Source: Anaerolineae bacterium
Lineage (GTDB): Bacteria > Chloroflexota > Anaerolineae > JAFGEY01
DNA: 7,054 nt
Direction: 5' to 3'
NCBI GenBank assembly: GCA_016931365.1
Contig: JAFGEY010000313.1
Coordinates: 1-7,054, forward strand
The notes under the pieces were generated by a model, which saw only the letters and a program-made list of their open reading frames with translations, was not told the origin of the DNA and made no database searches. How positions within the stretch are numbered: the stretch's first letter is position 1; the number at the start of each line of letters is the position of its first letter. The position numbers and the translations under genes are program-made. This document shows positions 1 to 5,414 of the stretch, in pieces.

Positions 1-13
1 CCAGCGGACAAAA

Positions 14-49
14 ATCCTGTCCATCTTGATCATCCTGTCCAAAAATCGG
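14..49. repeat. 9-nt imperfect tandem repeat downstream of the ABC operon
   Basis: The 9-mer ATCCTGTCC occurs at 14-22 and 32-40, with a diverged 6/9 copy (ATCTTGATC) at 23-31 and an A-rich unit at 41-49. A short inverted pair, GGACA at 6-10 and TGTCC at 18-22, overlaps it. It lies just past the last gene of the transporter operon, in the non-coding stretch 1-90, where I see no gene. The function is unknown; it resembles dispersed intergenic repeats of environmental bacteria, which is an impression rather than a search result. Confidence 0.6.
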
Positions 50-59
50 CTGACAAGCC
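41..59 (-). terminator. weak intrinsic-terminator candidate after the operon
   Basis: Read on the minus strand, GGCT, a 4-nt loop and AGCC (59 down to 48) form a short GC stem. Two bases later comes a run of five T (45-41). It lies about 30 nt after the stop codon of the last permease, where a terminator is expected. The stem has only four pairs, so it may be inefficient or coincidental. No better candidate lies between the stop codon and the window edge. Confidence 0.3.
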
Positions 60-90
60 CACACGCTTTTGAGAACTGAACAGCCCTTCA

Positions 91-1056
91 CTATCCGCGC
101 TCTTCGCGCACATAGGGCACGCCGAGGGCCGCCGGCGCGCCGAGCCGGCGGCGCATCGCCTCGCGCGAGCCGATGATCAACACGACGATGGTGAACGCAT
201 AGGGCGCCATCTGCAGGAAAAAGCCCAGGTAGGGGTTGTAAAAGAAAGGGTTGCGCAGGCCGAGCAGCATGGTCGGCCCCTGCAGGTCGAGGATCAGGCG
301 GCGCAGCGCGCCAAAGATGTACGAACCAAACGCCGCGCGCAGCGGGTTCCACTGGCTAAAGATGACCAGCCCAACGGCAATCCAGCCTTGCCCGGAGGTG
401 GTCATCTCGCTGAACCAACCGGGCGACACAGCCAGGCTGATCGTCGCCCCGGCCAGCCCGGCCAACAAGCCGCCAACAAAAACGTAAAAATAGCGCAGCC
501 GGTACACATTGATCCCCAGCGCGTCGGCGGCGGCCGGGTACTCACCCACCGCGCGCAGGTGCAGGCCGGGCCGGGTGTGGTTGATGTAATACCAGGCCAG
601 TGGAACAAGCAGATAGCCAATGTAGACGAAAATAGTATGCCCGCTAAAAAAGATCGGCCCCAGCAGCGGAATCGTCCCCAGCGCGCCGGTGTCGATGGAC
701 GGCAGCCGCGAGACGGTGCCGGCCTTGCTCAACCCTTCGCCAAAGATCAGGCTCAGGCCGGTACCGAGCATGGTCAAAGACAGGCCGCTGACCACCTGAT
801 CGGCCTGCAAGTGAATCGAGACAAAGCCGTGCAGCAGGCTGATCAGCCCGGCGACGAGCATCGCCGCCAACACGCTCAACCAGAGATTGCCGGTGGACGC
901 GGCGACGCTGAACGCGCTCATCGCGCCCATCAGCATCATGCCTTCCACGCCCAGGTTGAGCACGCCGGCGCGCTCGGCAAAAATCTCGCCCAGGGTGGCA
1001 AAAAGCAGCACCGTGCCGGTGGACACGCCCGATTGCAAGATGACGATCAAGTCCAT
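91..1056 (-). CDS. ABC transporter permease, BMP/nucleoside-type, second subunit (NupQ/YufQ-like)
   Basis: This is an inner-membrane channel subunit of the BMP-type importer, 321 residues, a normal length for the family. The protein is strongly hydrophobic, with a first membrane segment at about residues 5-24. The family hallmark LNLGVEGMMLMGA lies at 33-45, and the cytoplasmic coupling-loop motif LRAVGEYPAAADALGI at 167-182 should contact the ATPase. The basic tail (REAMRRR) is consistent with a cytoplasmic C-terminus. The ATG start is supported by GAGG seven bases upstream. It is the last gene of the operon, 50 bp after the other permease, and the two probably form a heterodimer. It belongs to the BPD_transp_2 superfamily, shared with ribose and branched-chain amino acid permeases. 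The neighbouring BMP lipoprotein points to purines or nucleosides instead; the exact substrate cannot be read from the permease. Confidence 0.93.
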   Translation of the reverse strand: MDLIVILQSGVSTGTVLLFATLGEIFAERAGVLNLGVEGMMLMGAMSAFSVAASTGNLWLSVLAAMLVAGLISLLHGFVSIHLQADQVVSGLSLTMLGTGLSLIFGEGLSKAGTVSRLPSIDTGALGTIPLLGPIFFSGHTIFVYIGYLLVPLAWYYINHTRPGLHLRAVGEYPAAADALGINVYRLRYFYVFVGGLLAGLAGATISLAVSPGWFSEMTTSGQGWIAVGLVIFSQWNPLRAAFGSYIFGALRRLILDLQGPTMLLGLRNPFFYNPYLGFFLQMAPYAFTIVVLIIGSREAMRRRLGAPAALGVPYVREERG

Positions 1057-1072
1057 AGAGATGCCTCAAGAA

Positions 1073-1107
1073 GGAATAAGGAGTAAGAAATAAAGGATAA
1101 GGAAATT
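1073..1107. repeat. 7-nt tandem repeat between the two permease genes
   Basis: Five consecutive 7-nt units, in plus orientation: GGAATAA, GGAGTAA, GAAATAA, AGGATAA, GGAAATT. In the transcript the tract is pyrimidine-rich (U/C). It starts at the stop codon of the upstream permease and ends just before the GAGG ribosome-binding site of the downstream one, so it fills most of the 50-bp gap. No function is evident. It may act as an unstructured spacer or simply be a slippage-derived microsatellite. Confidence 0.7.
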
Positions 1108-2219
1108 TATGATCGAATAATGCGAATCCGGTAGCGCAGCAGCACGTCGCTGGCGATCAGGGTGAACAACATGATCCCTTGCAGCAGCTTGGGGATGCCC
1201 GAAGGCTGGATTTCACGCCCGGCCAGGAGCAGCGCTCCAAAGAGCAGCGAAACCAGGATCACGGTCAGCGGATTGAGTTTGGCCAGCCAGGCGACAATGA
1301 TGCCGGTAAAGCCATAGCCGGGCGAGATGTTGGCCTGCAAGCGGCGCACCACGCCGGCAATCTCGGACATCCCGGCCAGTCCGGCCAGCGCGCCGGAGAG
1401 CATCATCACCAGCACCGTGTTGCGCACGATGGGAATGCCGGCGTATTGAGCCGCTTTGGGGTTGTCGCCGACGAGGCGAATCTCGTAACCCCATTTGCTG
1501 CGCGCCATAATGTACCAGACGATCCCGGCGGCGATCAGGCCCAAAACCAGGCCCAGGTGCGTGGTCAGGCCGCGAAAGAGCGGGACGGCTTCGGCATAGT
1601 CGGACAGTCGCGGCAGCCAGGCCGTTTTGGGAAAAACCTTGCTCATCTCGAAACCGCCTTCGCTCCACACGCCAAAGATGAAAAAGCGCACCAGCGAAAC
1701 GGCGATATAGTTCATCATCAAGGTGGTAATGATCTCGTTGACCTTGAGTTTGGCTTTGAGATAGCCGGGGATAAACCCCCACAGCGCGCCGGCGAGCGCG
1801 CCAAACAGCATCATGGTGGGGATCATCAGCCAGCGCGGCGTCTCCGCCGGCAGCACGGGCAGCAGCACCACCGCACTGGCCCCCAGCGCGCCGGCGAAAA
1901 ACTGCCCTTCCGCGCCAATGTTCCACAGTTTCATCCGAAAAGCCAGCGAACAGGCCAGGCCGATCAGGATCAACGGCGTGGCCTTGACCAATGTATCCGA
2001 GAACACGCCCAGACTGCCGAACGATGCCCTGGCAATGTGCGCGTAAGCAGCAAAGGGGTTGCCGCCGGCGATGGCCAAAACGATCCCGCCGAGGATCAAG
2101 GCAACCGCGATGGCCCCCACGGAGATCAGCGGCGGCATCCAGCGTGGAACAACCTCCAGGCGGGGCTCCATCACCAGGCGGTATGGGAAAAACGAACGCC
2201 GTTTTTCTTCAATCTGCAT
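1107..2219 (-). CDS. ABC transporter permease, BMP/nucleoside-type, first subunit (NupP/YufP-like)
   Basis: This is the larger channel subunit of the importer, 370 residues. A cytoplasmic N-terminus of about 30 residues, rich in charged residues, precedes the first membrane segment at about 31-52. This N-terminal extension is usual for the first of the two permeases in BMP-type systems. Family motifs are NIGAEGQ at 100-106, NEIITTLMMNYIA at 161-173, and the ATPase-coupling loop EIRLVGDNPKAAQYAGI at 246-262. The positively charged tail (RYRIRIIRS) should be cytoplasmic. The ATG start has GGAG seven bases upstream. It is co-oriented with the ATPase gene (82-bp gap, filled with repeats) and the second permease (50-bp gap). 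The GDNPKAA loop and gene order fit the guanosine/purine nucleoside transporters, but substrate specificity rests on the lipoprotein. Confidence 0.93.
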   Translation of the reverse strand: MQIEEKRRSFFPYRLVMEPRLEVVPRWMPPLISVGAIAVALILGGIVLAIAGGNPFAAYAHIARASFGSLGVFSDTLVKATPLILIGLACSLAFRMKLWNIGAEGQFFAGALGASAVVLLPVLPAETPRWLMIPTMMLFGALAGALWGFIPGYLKAKLKVNEIITTLMMNYIAVSLVRFFIFGVWSEGGFEMSKVFPKTAWLPRLSDYAEAVPLFRGLTTHLGLVLGLIAAGIVWYIMARSKWGYEIRLVGDNPKAAQYAGIPIVRNTVLVMMLSGALAGLAGMSEIAGVVRRLQANISPGYGFTGIIVAWLAKLNPLTVILVSLLFGALLLAGREIQPSGIPKLLQGIMLFTLIASDVLLRYRIRIIRS

Positions 2220-2236
2220 CTAGAAACTCCAAGTAC

Positions 2237-2266
2237 AAGTAGACAAGGAACAGGTGGACAAGGAAC
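2237..2266. repeat. 15-nt tandem duplication upstream of the first permease gene
   Basis: AAGTAGACAAGGAAC (2237-2251) is followed directly by AGGTGGACAAGGAAC (2252-2266), with 13 of 15 positions identical. It lies 7 nt upstream (in transcript order) of the permease GGAG ribosome-binding site at 2227-2230 and abuts the 8-nt array that starts at 2268. The function is unknown. Confidence 0.6.
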
Positions 2267-2267
2267 C

Positions 2268-2315
2268 ACCCAACTACCCAACCACCCAACCACCCAACTA
2301 CCTAACCACCCACCA
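2268..2315 (-). repeat. 8-nt tandem array, G-rich in the transcript, overlapping the ATPase stop codon
   Basis: Six consecutive 8-nt units of the type ACCCAACC/ACCCAACT (plus orientation) start at 2268, 2276, 2284, 2292, 2300 and 2308; the last two are diverged. On the minus strand, which is the sense strand, this gives four GGG runs exactly 8 nt apart (2293-2295, 2285-2287, 2277-2279, 2269-2271) with 5-nt loops. That meets the usual four-run G-quadruplex pattern. The array runs into the end of the ATPase gene: its last codons (LVGG and the stop) are made of repeat units. Confidence 0.75.
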
Positions 2316-3828
2316 ACCTCTTTTGCCCGGTCATCATCAGGCCGATGGTTTCGCGATCCTCCTCAAACAACTCGCCGACGATCTCGCCCTCATAGATGAC
2401 AACCACACGGTCGCAAAGCGAAAACAATTCGTCAAGCTCTTCCGAGATGAGCAGAATCGCCGCGCCTTCCTCGCGCTGGCGCAGCAACAGCCGCTGCACG
2501 CCCTCGATGGCGCCCACGTCCAGGCCGCGCGTCGGCTGGACGGCGACCATCAGCCTGGGCGCAGACGAAATTTCGCGCGCCAGGATCAGGCGCTGTAAAT
2601 TGCCGCCGGAGAGCAAGCGAGCGGGCGTCTCCACCGATGGAGCGATGATATCGTAGGCGTCCTTGAGCTCTGTGGTGTGCTGGTAAGCCGCTGGCCGGTT
2701 GATGCTCCAGCCGTTGCCGATCGGCGACGCGTCGTAGCTTTTCATGATCGCATTGTCGACCAGATTGAGGTTGGGCGCGCTGCCCATGCCGGTGCGATCC
2801 TCCGGCACGTGCGCCACGCCCTGCTGGATCGCCTTGACCGTCGATCCGCCGCCGACCTCGACGTCCTGCACCAGCACCCGGCCAGACGCGCAAGGACGCA
2901 AGCCGGTGATCACCTCGGCCAGCTCGCGTTGCCCGTTGCCGGCCACCCCGGCCACGCCGAGAATCTCACCCGCGCAGATGCGCAAAGAGAGGCCGCGCAA
3001 TGCGGGAAGGCCCTTGTCGTTGTCGGCGTAGACGTTTTCAACGGCCAACACTTCTTTGCCCAACTTGCACTCGGACTTGTCGACGCGAAAGAGCACTTCG
3101 CGCCCCACCATCAGGCGAGCCAGTTCGGCAGTCGTCGTCGCACGGACGTCAATGCCGGCCGCCGTTACCTGTCCCTTGCGCAGCACCGTGACCCGGTCGG
3201 CGATCTGGATCACTTCGCCCAGCTTGTGGCTGATAAAGACGATTGATTTGCCCTGCGCCGTCATCGAACGGAGCACTGCAAACAACTCTTCGATCTCTTG
3301 CGGAGCCAACACGGCGGTCGGTTCGTCCAAGATCAGCACATCGGCGCCGCGATAAAGCATCTTGAGAATTTCAACGCGCTGCTGCTCGCCGACTGAAAGC
3401 TGCCATATCTTGGCTTTGGGATCGACGCGCAGGCCAAAGCGCTCGCCCAGTTCGGCCACAAGCCGATCATACCGCAAGAGGCGCATCAAAAAGCGTGGAT
3501 CGTCCAGCCCAAGCAGAATATTTTCGGTGACGGTCTGGGTGGGAACGAGCATAAAATGCTGGTGCACCATTCCGATGCCCTGCGCGATAGCATCGCGGGG
3601 CGAACGCAGCTCGACTTGTTTGCCGTGGATGGCAATCGTGCCCGCGTCGGGACGATAGAGGCCGGTAAGCACGTTCATCAGCGTGCTTTTGCCCGCACCA
3701 TTCTCGCCCAGCAGAGCGTGGATTTCGCCCGCGTGCAGGTCAAAATCGACGCGATCGACGGCCAGCACGCCGGGAAAGTGCTTGACGACGCCCTGCATCT
3801 GTACGGCGAGTTTGGGGGGCTGTCCCAT
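2302..3828 (-). CDS. ABC transporter ATPase with two nucleotide-binding domains (NupO/YufO-like)
   Basis: This is the energising subunit of the importer, on the cytoplasmic face, 508 residues from the chosen start. Domain 1 is complete: Walker A GENGAGKST at 41-49, Q-loop Gln90, signature LSVGEQQ at 144-150, Walker B LILDEPTA at 165-172, switch His201. Domain 2 is degenerate in the way usual for this family: GVAGNGQREL at 294-303 replaces Walker A, the signature LSGGNLQ at 406-412 is kept, Gln stands in place of the catalytic Glu (VAVQPTRGLD, 428-437), and ISEELDE replaces the switch His. One composite ATP site should therefore do most of the hydrolysis. A GTG at 3852 in the same frame would add eight residues (MARHWSHR) but has no ribosome-binding site. 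The ATG at 3828 has GGAG seven bases upstream (3836-3839) and matches the family's N-terminus, so I chose it. The last codons lie inside an 8-nt repeat. Confidence 0.94.
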   Translation of the reverse strand: MGQPPKLAVQMQGVVKHFPGVLAVDRVDFDLHAGEIHALLGENGAGKSTLMNVLTGLYRPDAGTIAIHGKQVELRSPRDAIAQGIGMVHQHFMLVPTQTVTENILLGLDDPRFLMRLLRYDRLVAELGERFGLRVDPKAKIWQLSVGEQQRVEILKMLYRGADVLILDEPTAVLAPQEIEELFAVLRSMTAQGKSIVFISHKLGEVIQIADRVTVLRKGQVTAAGIDVRATTTAELARLMVGREVLFRVDKSECKLGKEVLAVENVYADNDKGLPALRGLSLRICAGEILGVAGVAGNGQRELAEVITGLRPCASGRVLVQDVEVGGGSTVKAIQQGVAHVPEDRTGMGSAPNLNLVDNAIMKSYDASPIGNGWSINRPAAYQHTTELKDAYDIIAPSVETPARLLSGGNLQRLILAREISSAPRLMVAVQPTRGLDVGAIEGVQRLLLRQREEGAAILLISEELDELFSLCDRVVVIYEGEIVGELFEEDRETIGLMMTGQKRLVGG

Positions 3829-3843
3829 ACGGTGACTCCAATG

Positions 3844-3874
3844 ACGTGCCACGTTTCACGTGCCACGTTTCACG
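3844..3874. repeat. 14-nt tandem duplication with internal palindromes before the ATPase gene
   Basis: ACGTGCCACGTTTC occurs twice in direct succession (3844-3857 and 3858-3871) and continues for three more bases. Each copy contains the odd-centred palindrome ACGTG-C-CACGT (3844-3854 and 3858-3868), so the palindrome centres are 14 bp apart. It lies between the hairpin at 3880-3927 and the ATPase ribosome-binding site. It could be a mobile-repeat remnant, a tandem protein-binding site or a slippage product; the sequence does not decide. Confidence 0.65.
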
Positions 3875-3879
3875 GGGAA

Positions 3880-3927
3880 AGAAACCAGGTTTTGGCGCGC
3901 AAGCTCGCTTGCAAAAACCTGGTTTCT
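3880..3927 (-). repeat. long perfect-armed hairpin between the binding-protein and ATPase genes
   Basis: The arms AGAAACCAGGTTTT (3880-3893) and AAAACCTGGTTTCT (3914-3927) are perfectly complementary over 14 bp. The 20-nt interior holds a second stem, GCAAGC (3899-3904) with GCTTGC (3907-3912) around a 2-nt loop. In the transcript it starts 29 nt after the stop codon of the lipoprotein gene. It is followed by a short U/C stretch without a long U run. It could be an intercistronic stabiliser or attenuator that keeps binding-protein mRNA in excess, as hairpins do in other ABC operons, or a miniature palindromic element. The shape is certain; the role is inferred. Confidence 0.75.
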
Positions 3928-3956
3928 CCTCAGTCTATTGACAAGATACGTGCGAT

Positions 3957-5159
3957 TTATTGTTCCGGCAGTTCGGCGGTGATGCCGTCGGCCCACCAGT
4001 ACATACAATACTTGCACTCCAGGCCGGGCGCGCCGGGCGGGAACTGATCGATGTCGCTCTGCTCAAACTTTTCACCGGCAGGCACCACGGTGTTGCCCTG
4101 GTTGTCGATGATTGGGCCGGAGAACACATCAAAACGGTTGACCTTGCCGCTCAACATCTCGGCCAGGATTTCCTTGACCAGTTCGACATCCTCGGCGGGC
4201 AAGCTGGCAACGCCGGGCTGGAGGCTCTGGCCCTCCATAAAGCCATAGAGGCCCAGCGCGCCGCCGTCGGCGTCAAAATAGTGCCAGCCGACCTCATAAG
4301 TGCCGGCCTGGACGCCCTTGGCGATCTCGGCATAGACGGAGCCCCAGTTCCAGTATGGCGCGGTCAGGCAGGCATCGACCTTGCATGAGCCATACCAGTC
4401 ATAGGTCACGCCCCACTTGCCCTTTTCCTGCGCCACGTCGGCCACGGCAGGCGTGTCGGCGCCGGTGAACACCACCTGCGCGCCGGCGTCAAAGAGCGAT
4501 GCGGCGGCCTCTTTTTCGATCACCGGATCGTGCCAGGTGTTGATCCAACGCACGTCCAGCGTGCACTCGGGGCAGGTCACTTTCATCCCCAGGGCGATGG
4601 CGTTGCCCAGGCGAATCTCTTCGGGGATGGGAAAGGTGGCCATATAGCCGAGCTTGGGGTTGCCGTCCATCTTGGCGCGCGAACCGGCGAGCATGCCGGC
4701 CAGGAACTTCATGTTTTCCATCGCGCCAAAGAGGTTGCCAAAGTTTTTCATATTCGACTTGTACCCGCTGATGTGGATGTAGGTGATGTCGGGGAACTCG
4801 TTGGCGACAGCTTCCATCGGATCCATATAGCCGAACGAGGTGCCCAGGATCAGGTTAAACCCTTTGCGGGACAGGCTGCGGAAAATCTGTTCCGAGTCGG
4901 CGCCTTCGGGCACGTTCTCGACGTAGGCCGTATGGACATTGGCGACGTTTTCCTTGACGTACTCGAGGCCTTCGTAATGGGCCTGGCTCCAGCCGCCATC
5001 GTCGTGCGGGCCAATCAACACCATGGCCACGTTGAATTTGCCCTTTTCGGTGGCCGGAATCTCAAACCCGCCGACTACTTCGGGCTTTTTCTGGCACGCG
5101 GGGAGGGCCAGCGCAAGGAGCGCAACCACGACAAGCACGATGCTCATCTTTTTAAGCAT
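3957..5159 (-). CDS. BMP-family substrate-binding lipoprotein, probable purine-base/nucleoside binder
   Basis: This is the ligand receptor of the importer, 400 residues. The N-terminus MLKKM, a hydrophobic stretch (7-19) and lipobox LPAC with Cys22 make it a lipoprotein anchored outside the membrane. The periplasmic-binding fold follows, with BMP motifs DGGW (54-57), ENVPEGADSE (81-90), TSFGYMDP (107-114), ISGYK (130-134), INTWHDP (206-212) and FSGPI (346-350). From memory, these match the branch containing a Brucella homologue crystallised with adenine rather than the Treponema PnrA nucleoside branch; a purine ligand is therefore likely but inferred. A TTG at 5186 extends the frame by nine codons, but that stretch contains the ribosome-binding site of the ATG at 5159, so I use the ATG. 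Unusual are three close cysteine pairs: C196/C199, C259/C264 and C382/C385. It is the first gene of the ABC operon. Confidence 0.94.
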   Translation of the reverse strand: MLKKMSIVLVVVALLALALPACQKKPEVVGGFEIPATEKGKFNVAMVLIGPHDDGGWSQAHYEGLEYVKENVANVHTAYVENVPEGADSEQIFRSLSRKGFNLILGTSFGYMDPMEAVANEFPDITYIHISGYKSNMKNFGNLFGAMENMKFLAGMLAGSRAKMDGNPKLGYMATFPIPEEIRLGNAIALGMKVTCPECTLDVRWINTWHDPVIEKEAAASLFDAGAQVVFTGADTPAVADVAQEKGKWGVTYDWYGSCKVDACLTAPYWNWGSVYAEIAKGVQAGTYEVGWHYFDADGGALGLYGFMEGQSLQPGVASLPAEDVELVKEILAEMLSGKVNRFDVFSGPIIDNQGNTVVPAGEKFEQSDIDQFPPGAPGLECKYCMYWWADGITAELPEQ

Positions 5160-5168
5160 TGTTTTCTT

Positions 5169-5174
5169 CCTCCT
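5169..5174 (-). promoter_or_regulatory. Shine-Dalgarno site deciding the lipoprotein start
   Basis: AGGAGG on the minus strand ends nine bases before the ATG at 5159. It lies inside the alternative upstream frame that begins with TTG at 5186, where it would encode Arg-Arg. This favours the ATG as the true start, which also leaves a normal-length lipoprotein signal peptide. Confidence 0.8.
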
Positions 5175-5239
5175 GAGAGTGTTCAAAATAAGGAAATTGA
5201 AACCATTTAGACAAACCAGATGCGCGAGAGAGCTATAAA

Positions 5240-5250
5240 CACCTCCTTTC
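5240..5250 (-). promoter_or_regulatory. orphan perfect Shine-Dalgarno sequence in the 5' leader
   Basis: GAAAGGAGGTG on the minus strand is an 11-base perfect complement of the canonical 16S rRNA 3' end. No ATG, GTG or TTG follows at usual spacing; the real gene starts about 80 nt further on, with its own AGGAGG. Counted from the predicted transcription start near 5264, it lies at about +15 to +25. A seven-codon frame (ATG at 5256, stop TAG at 5235-5233) overlaps it. The arrangement recalls the 5' STAB-SD element of Bacillus cry3A mRNA, where a 30S subunit bound near the 5' end protects the message. Confidence 0.55.
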
Positions 5251-5270
5251 GTTCATTTGGATGCAAGTTG

Positions 5271-5299
5271 ATTATAGCACCAGATCGAACAGGTCGCAA
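5271..5299 (-). promoter_or_regulatory. sigma-70-type promoter of the ABC operon
   Basis: On the minus strand the -35 candidate TTGCGA (5299-5294, 4/6 match) is followed by a 17-nt spacer and a perfect -10 TATAAT (5276-5271). The spacer ends in TGC, giving an extended -10. Initiation is expected near 5264, about 105 nt before the lipoprotein ATG. It lies between the aminotransferase end and the lipoprotein gene, so the ABC operon can be transcribed independently of the two upstream genes. I see no purine-riboswitch core in the leader. Confidence 0.75.
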
Positions 5300-5309
5300 A
5301 GCATTCCCG

Positions 5310-5414
5310 CTATCCAACCGGCTCCTTCCGCCACACAAAGCGCACATAGACCCGCGCGCCGCTGCGCAGTTCACCCTGGATCGACCGCATGCCTTCCATC
5401 GCCGCGAATTGGTG
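5310..5414 (-). other. possible displaced C-terminal tail of the aminotransferase gene
   Basis: If one T is removed from the sense-strand T run at 5419-5415, the aminotransferase frame no longer stops at 5371. It continues for 34 residues after Phe429 (HQFAAMEGMRSIQGEL, then about 18 more ending VRFVWRKEPVG) to a TAG at 5312-5310. This alternative frame has GC-rich third positions (22 of the last 29 codons), like the genes around it. The annotated tail uses codons such as AGG, GGA and CCA. I do not recognise the extension. It could be the true C-terminus behind a one-base indel, or chance. Confidence 0.4.

Noticed and set aside
2237..2315. CRISPR-like array
   Set aside because: Units of 8 and 15 nt are directly adjacent without unique spacers, and there is no cas gene; these are simple tandem repeats.
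1179..2399. A 406-codon open frame on the plus strand, and similar long plus-strand frames at 388-1086, 4530-5210 and 5869-6588
   Set aside because: They are antisense to well-recognised transporter and aminotransferase genes, have low-complexity Gln/Arg/His/Ala-rich products with no recognisable domain, and arise from the GC-rich codon pattern of the real genes.
3852..3852. GTG at 3852 as start of the ATPase
   Set aside because: No ribosome-binding site precedes it and the added residues are encoded partly by the 14-nt repeat; the ATG at 3828 has GGAG at the right distance.
3910..3945. A promoter for the ATPase gene from a TTGTCA hexamer on the minus strand near 3940
   Set aside because: No -10 hexamer lies at suitable spacing; the expected position falls inside the hairpin arm.
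5159..5186. TTG at 5186 as start of the binding lipoprotein
   Set aside because: The added nine codons contain the AGGAGG site serving the ATG at 5159, and would lengthen the signal peptide with extra basic residues.
5160..5264. Purine riboswitch in the leader of the operon, as before the Bacillus purine transporters
   Set aside because: The conserved purine-aptamer core (such as TAATATGG and the matching loop sequences) is absent, and I could not fold a three-way junction from the leader.
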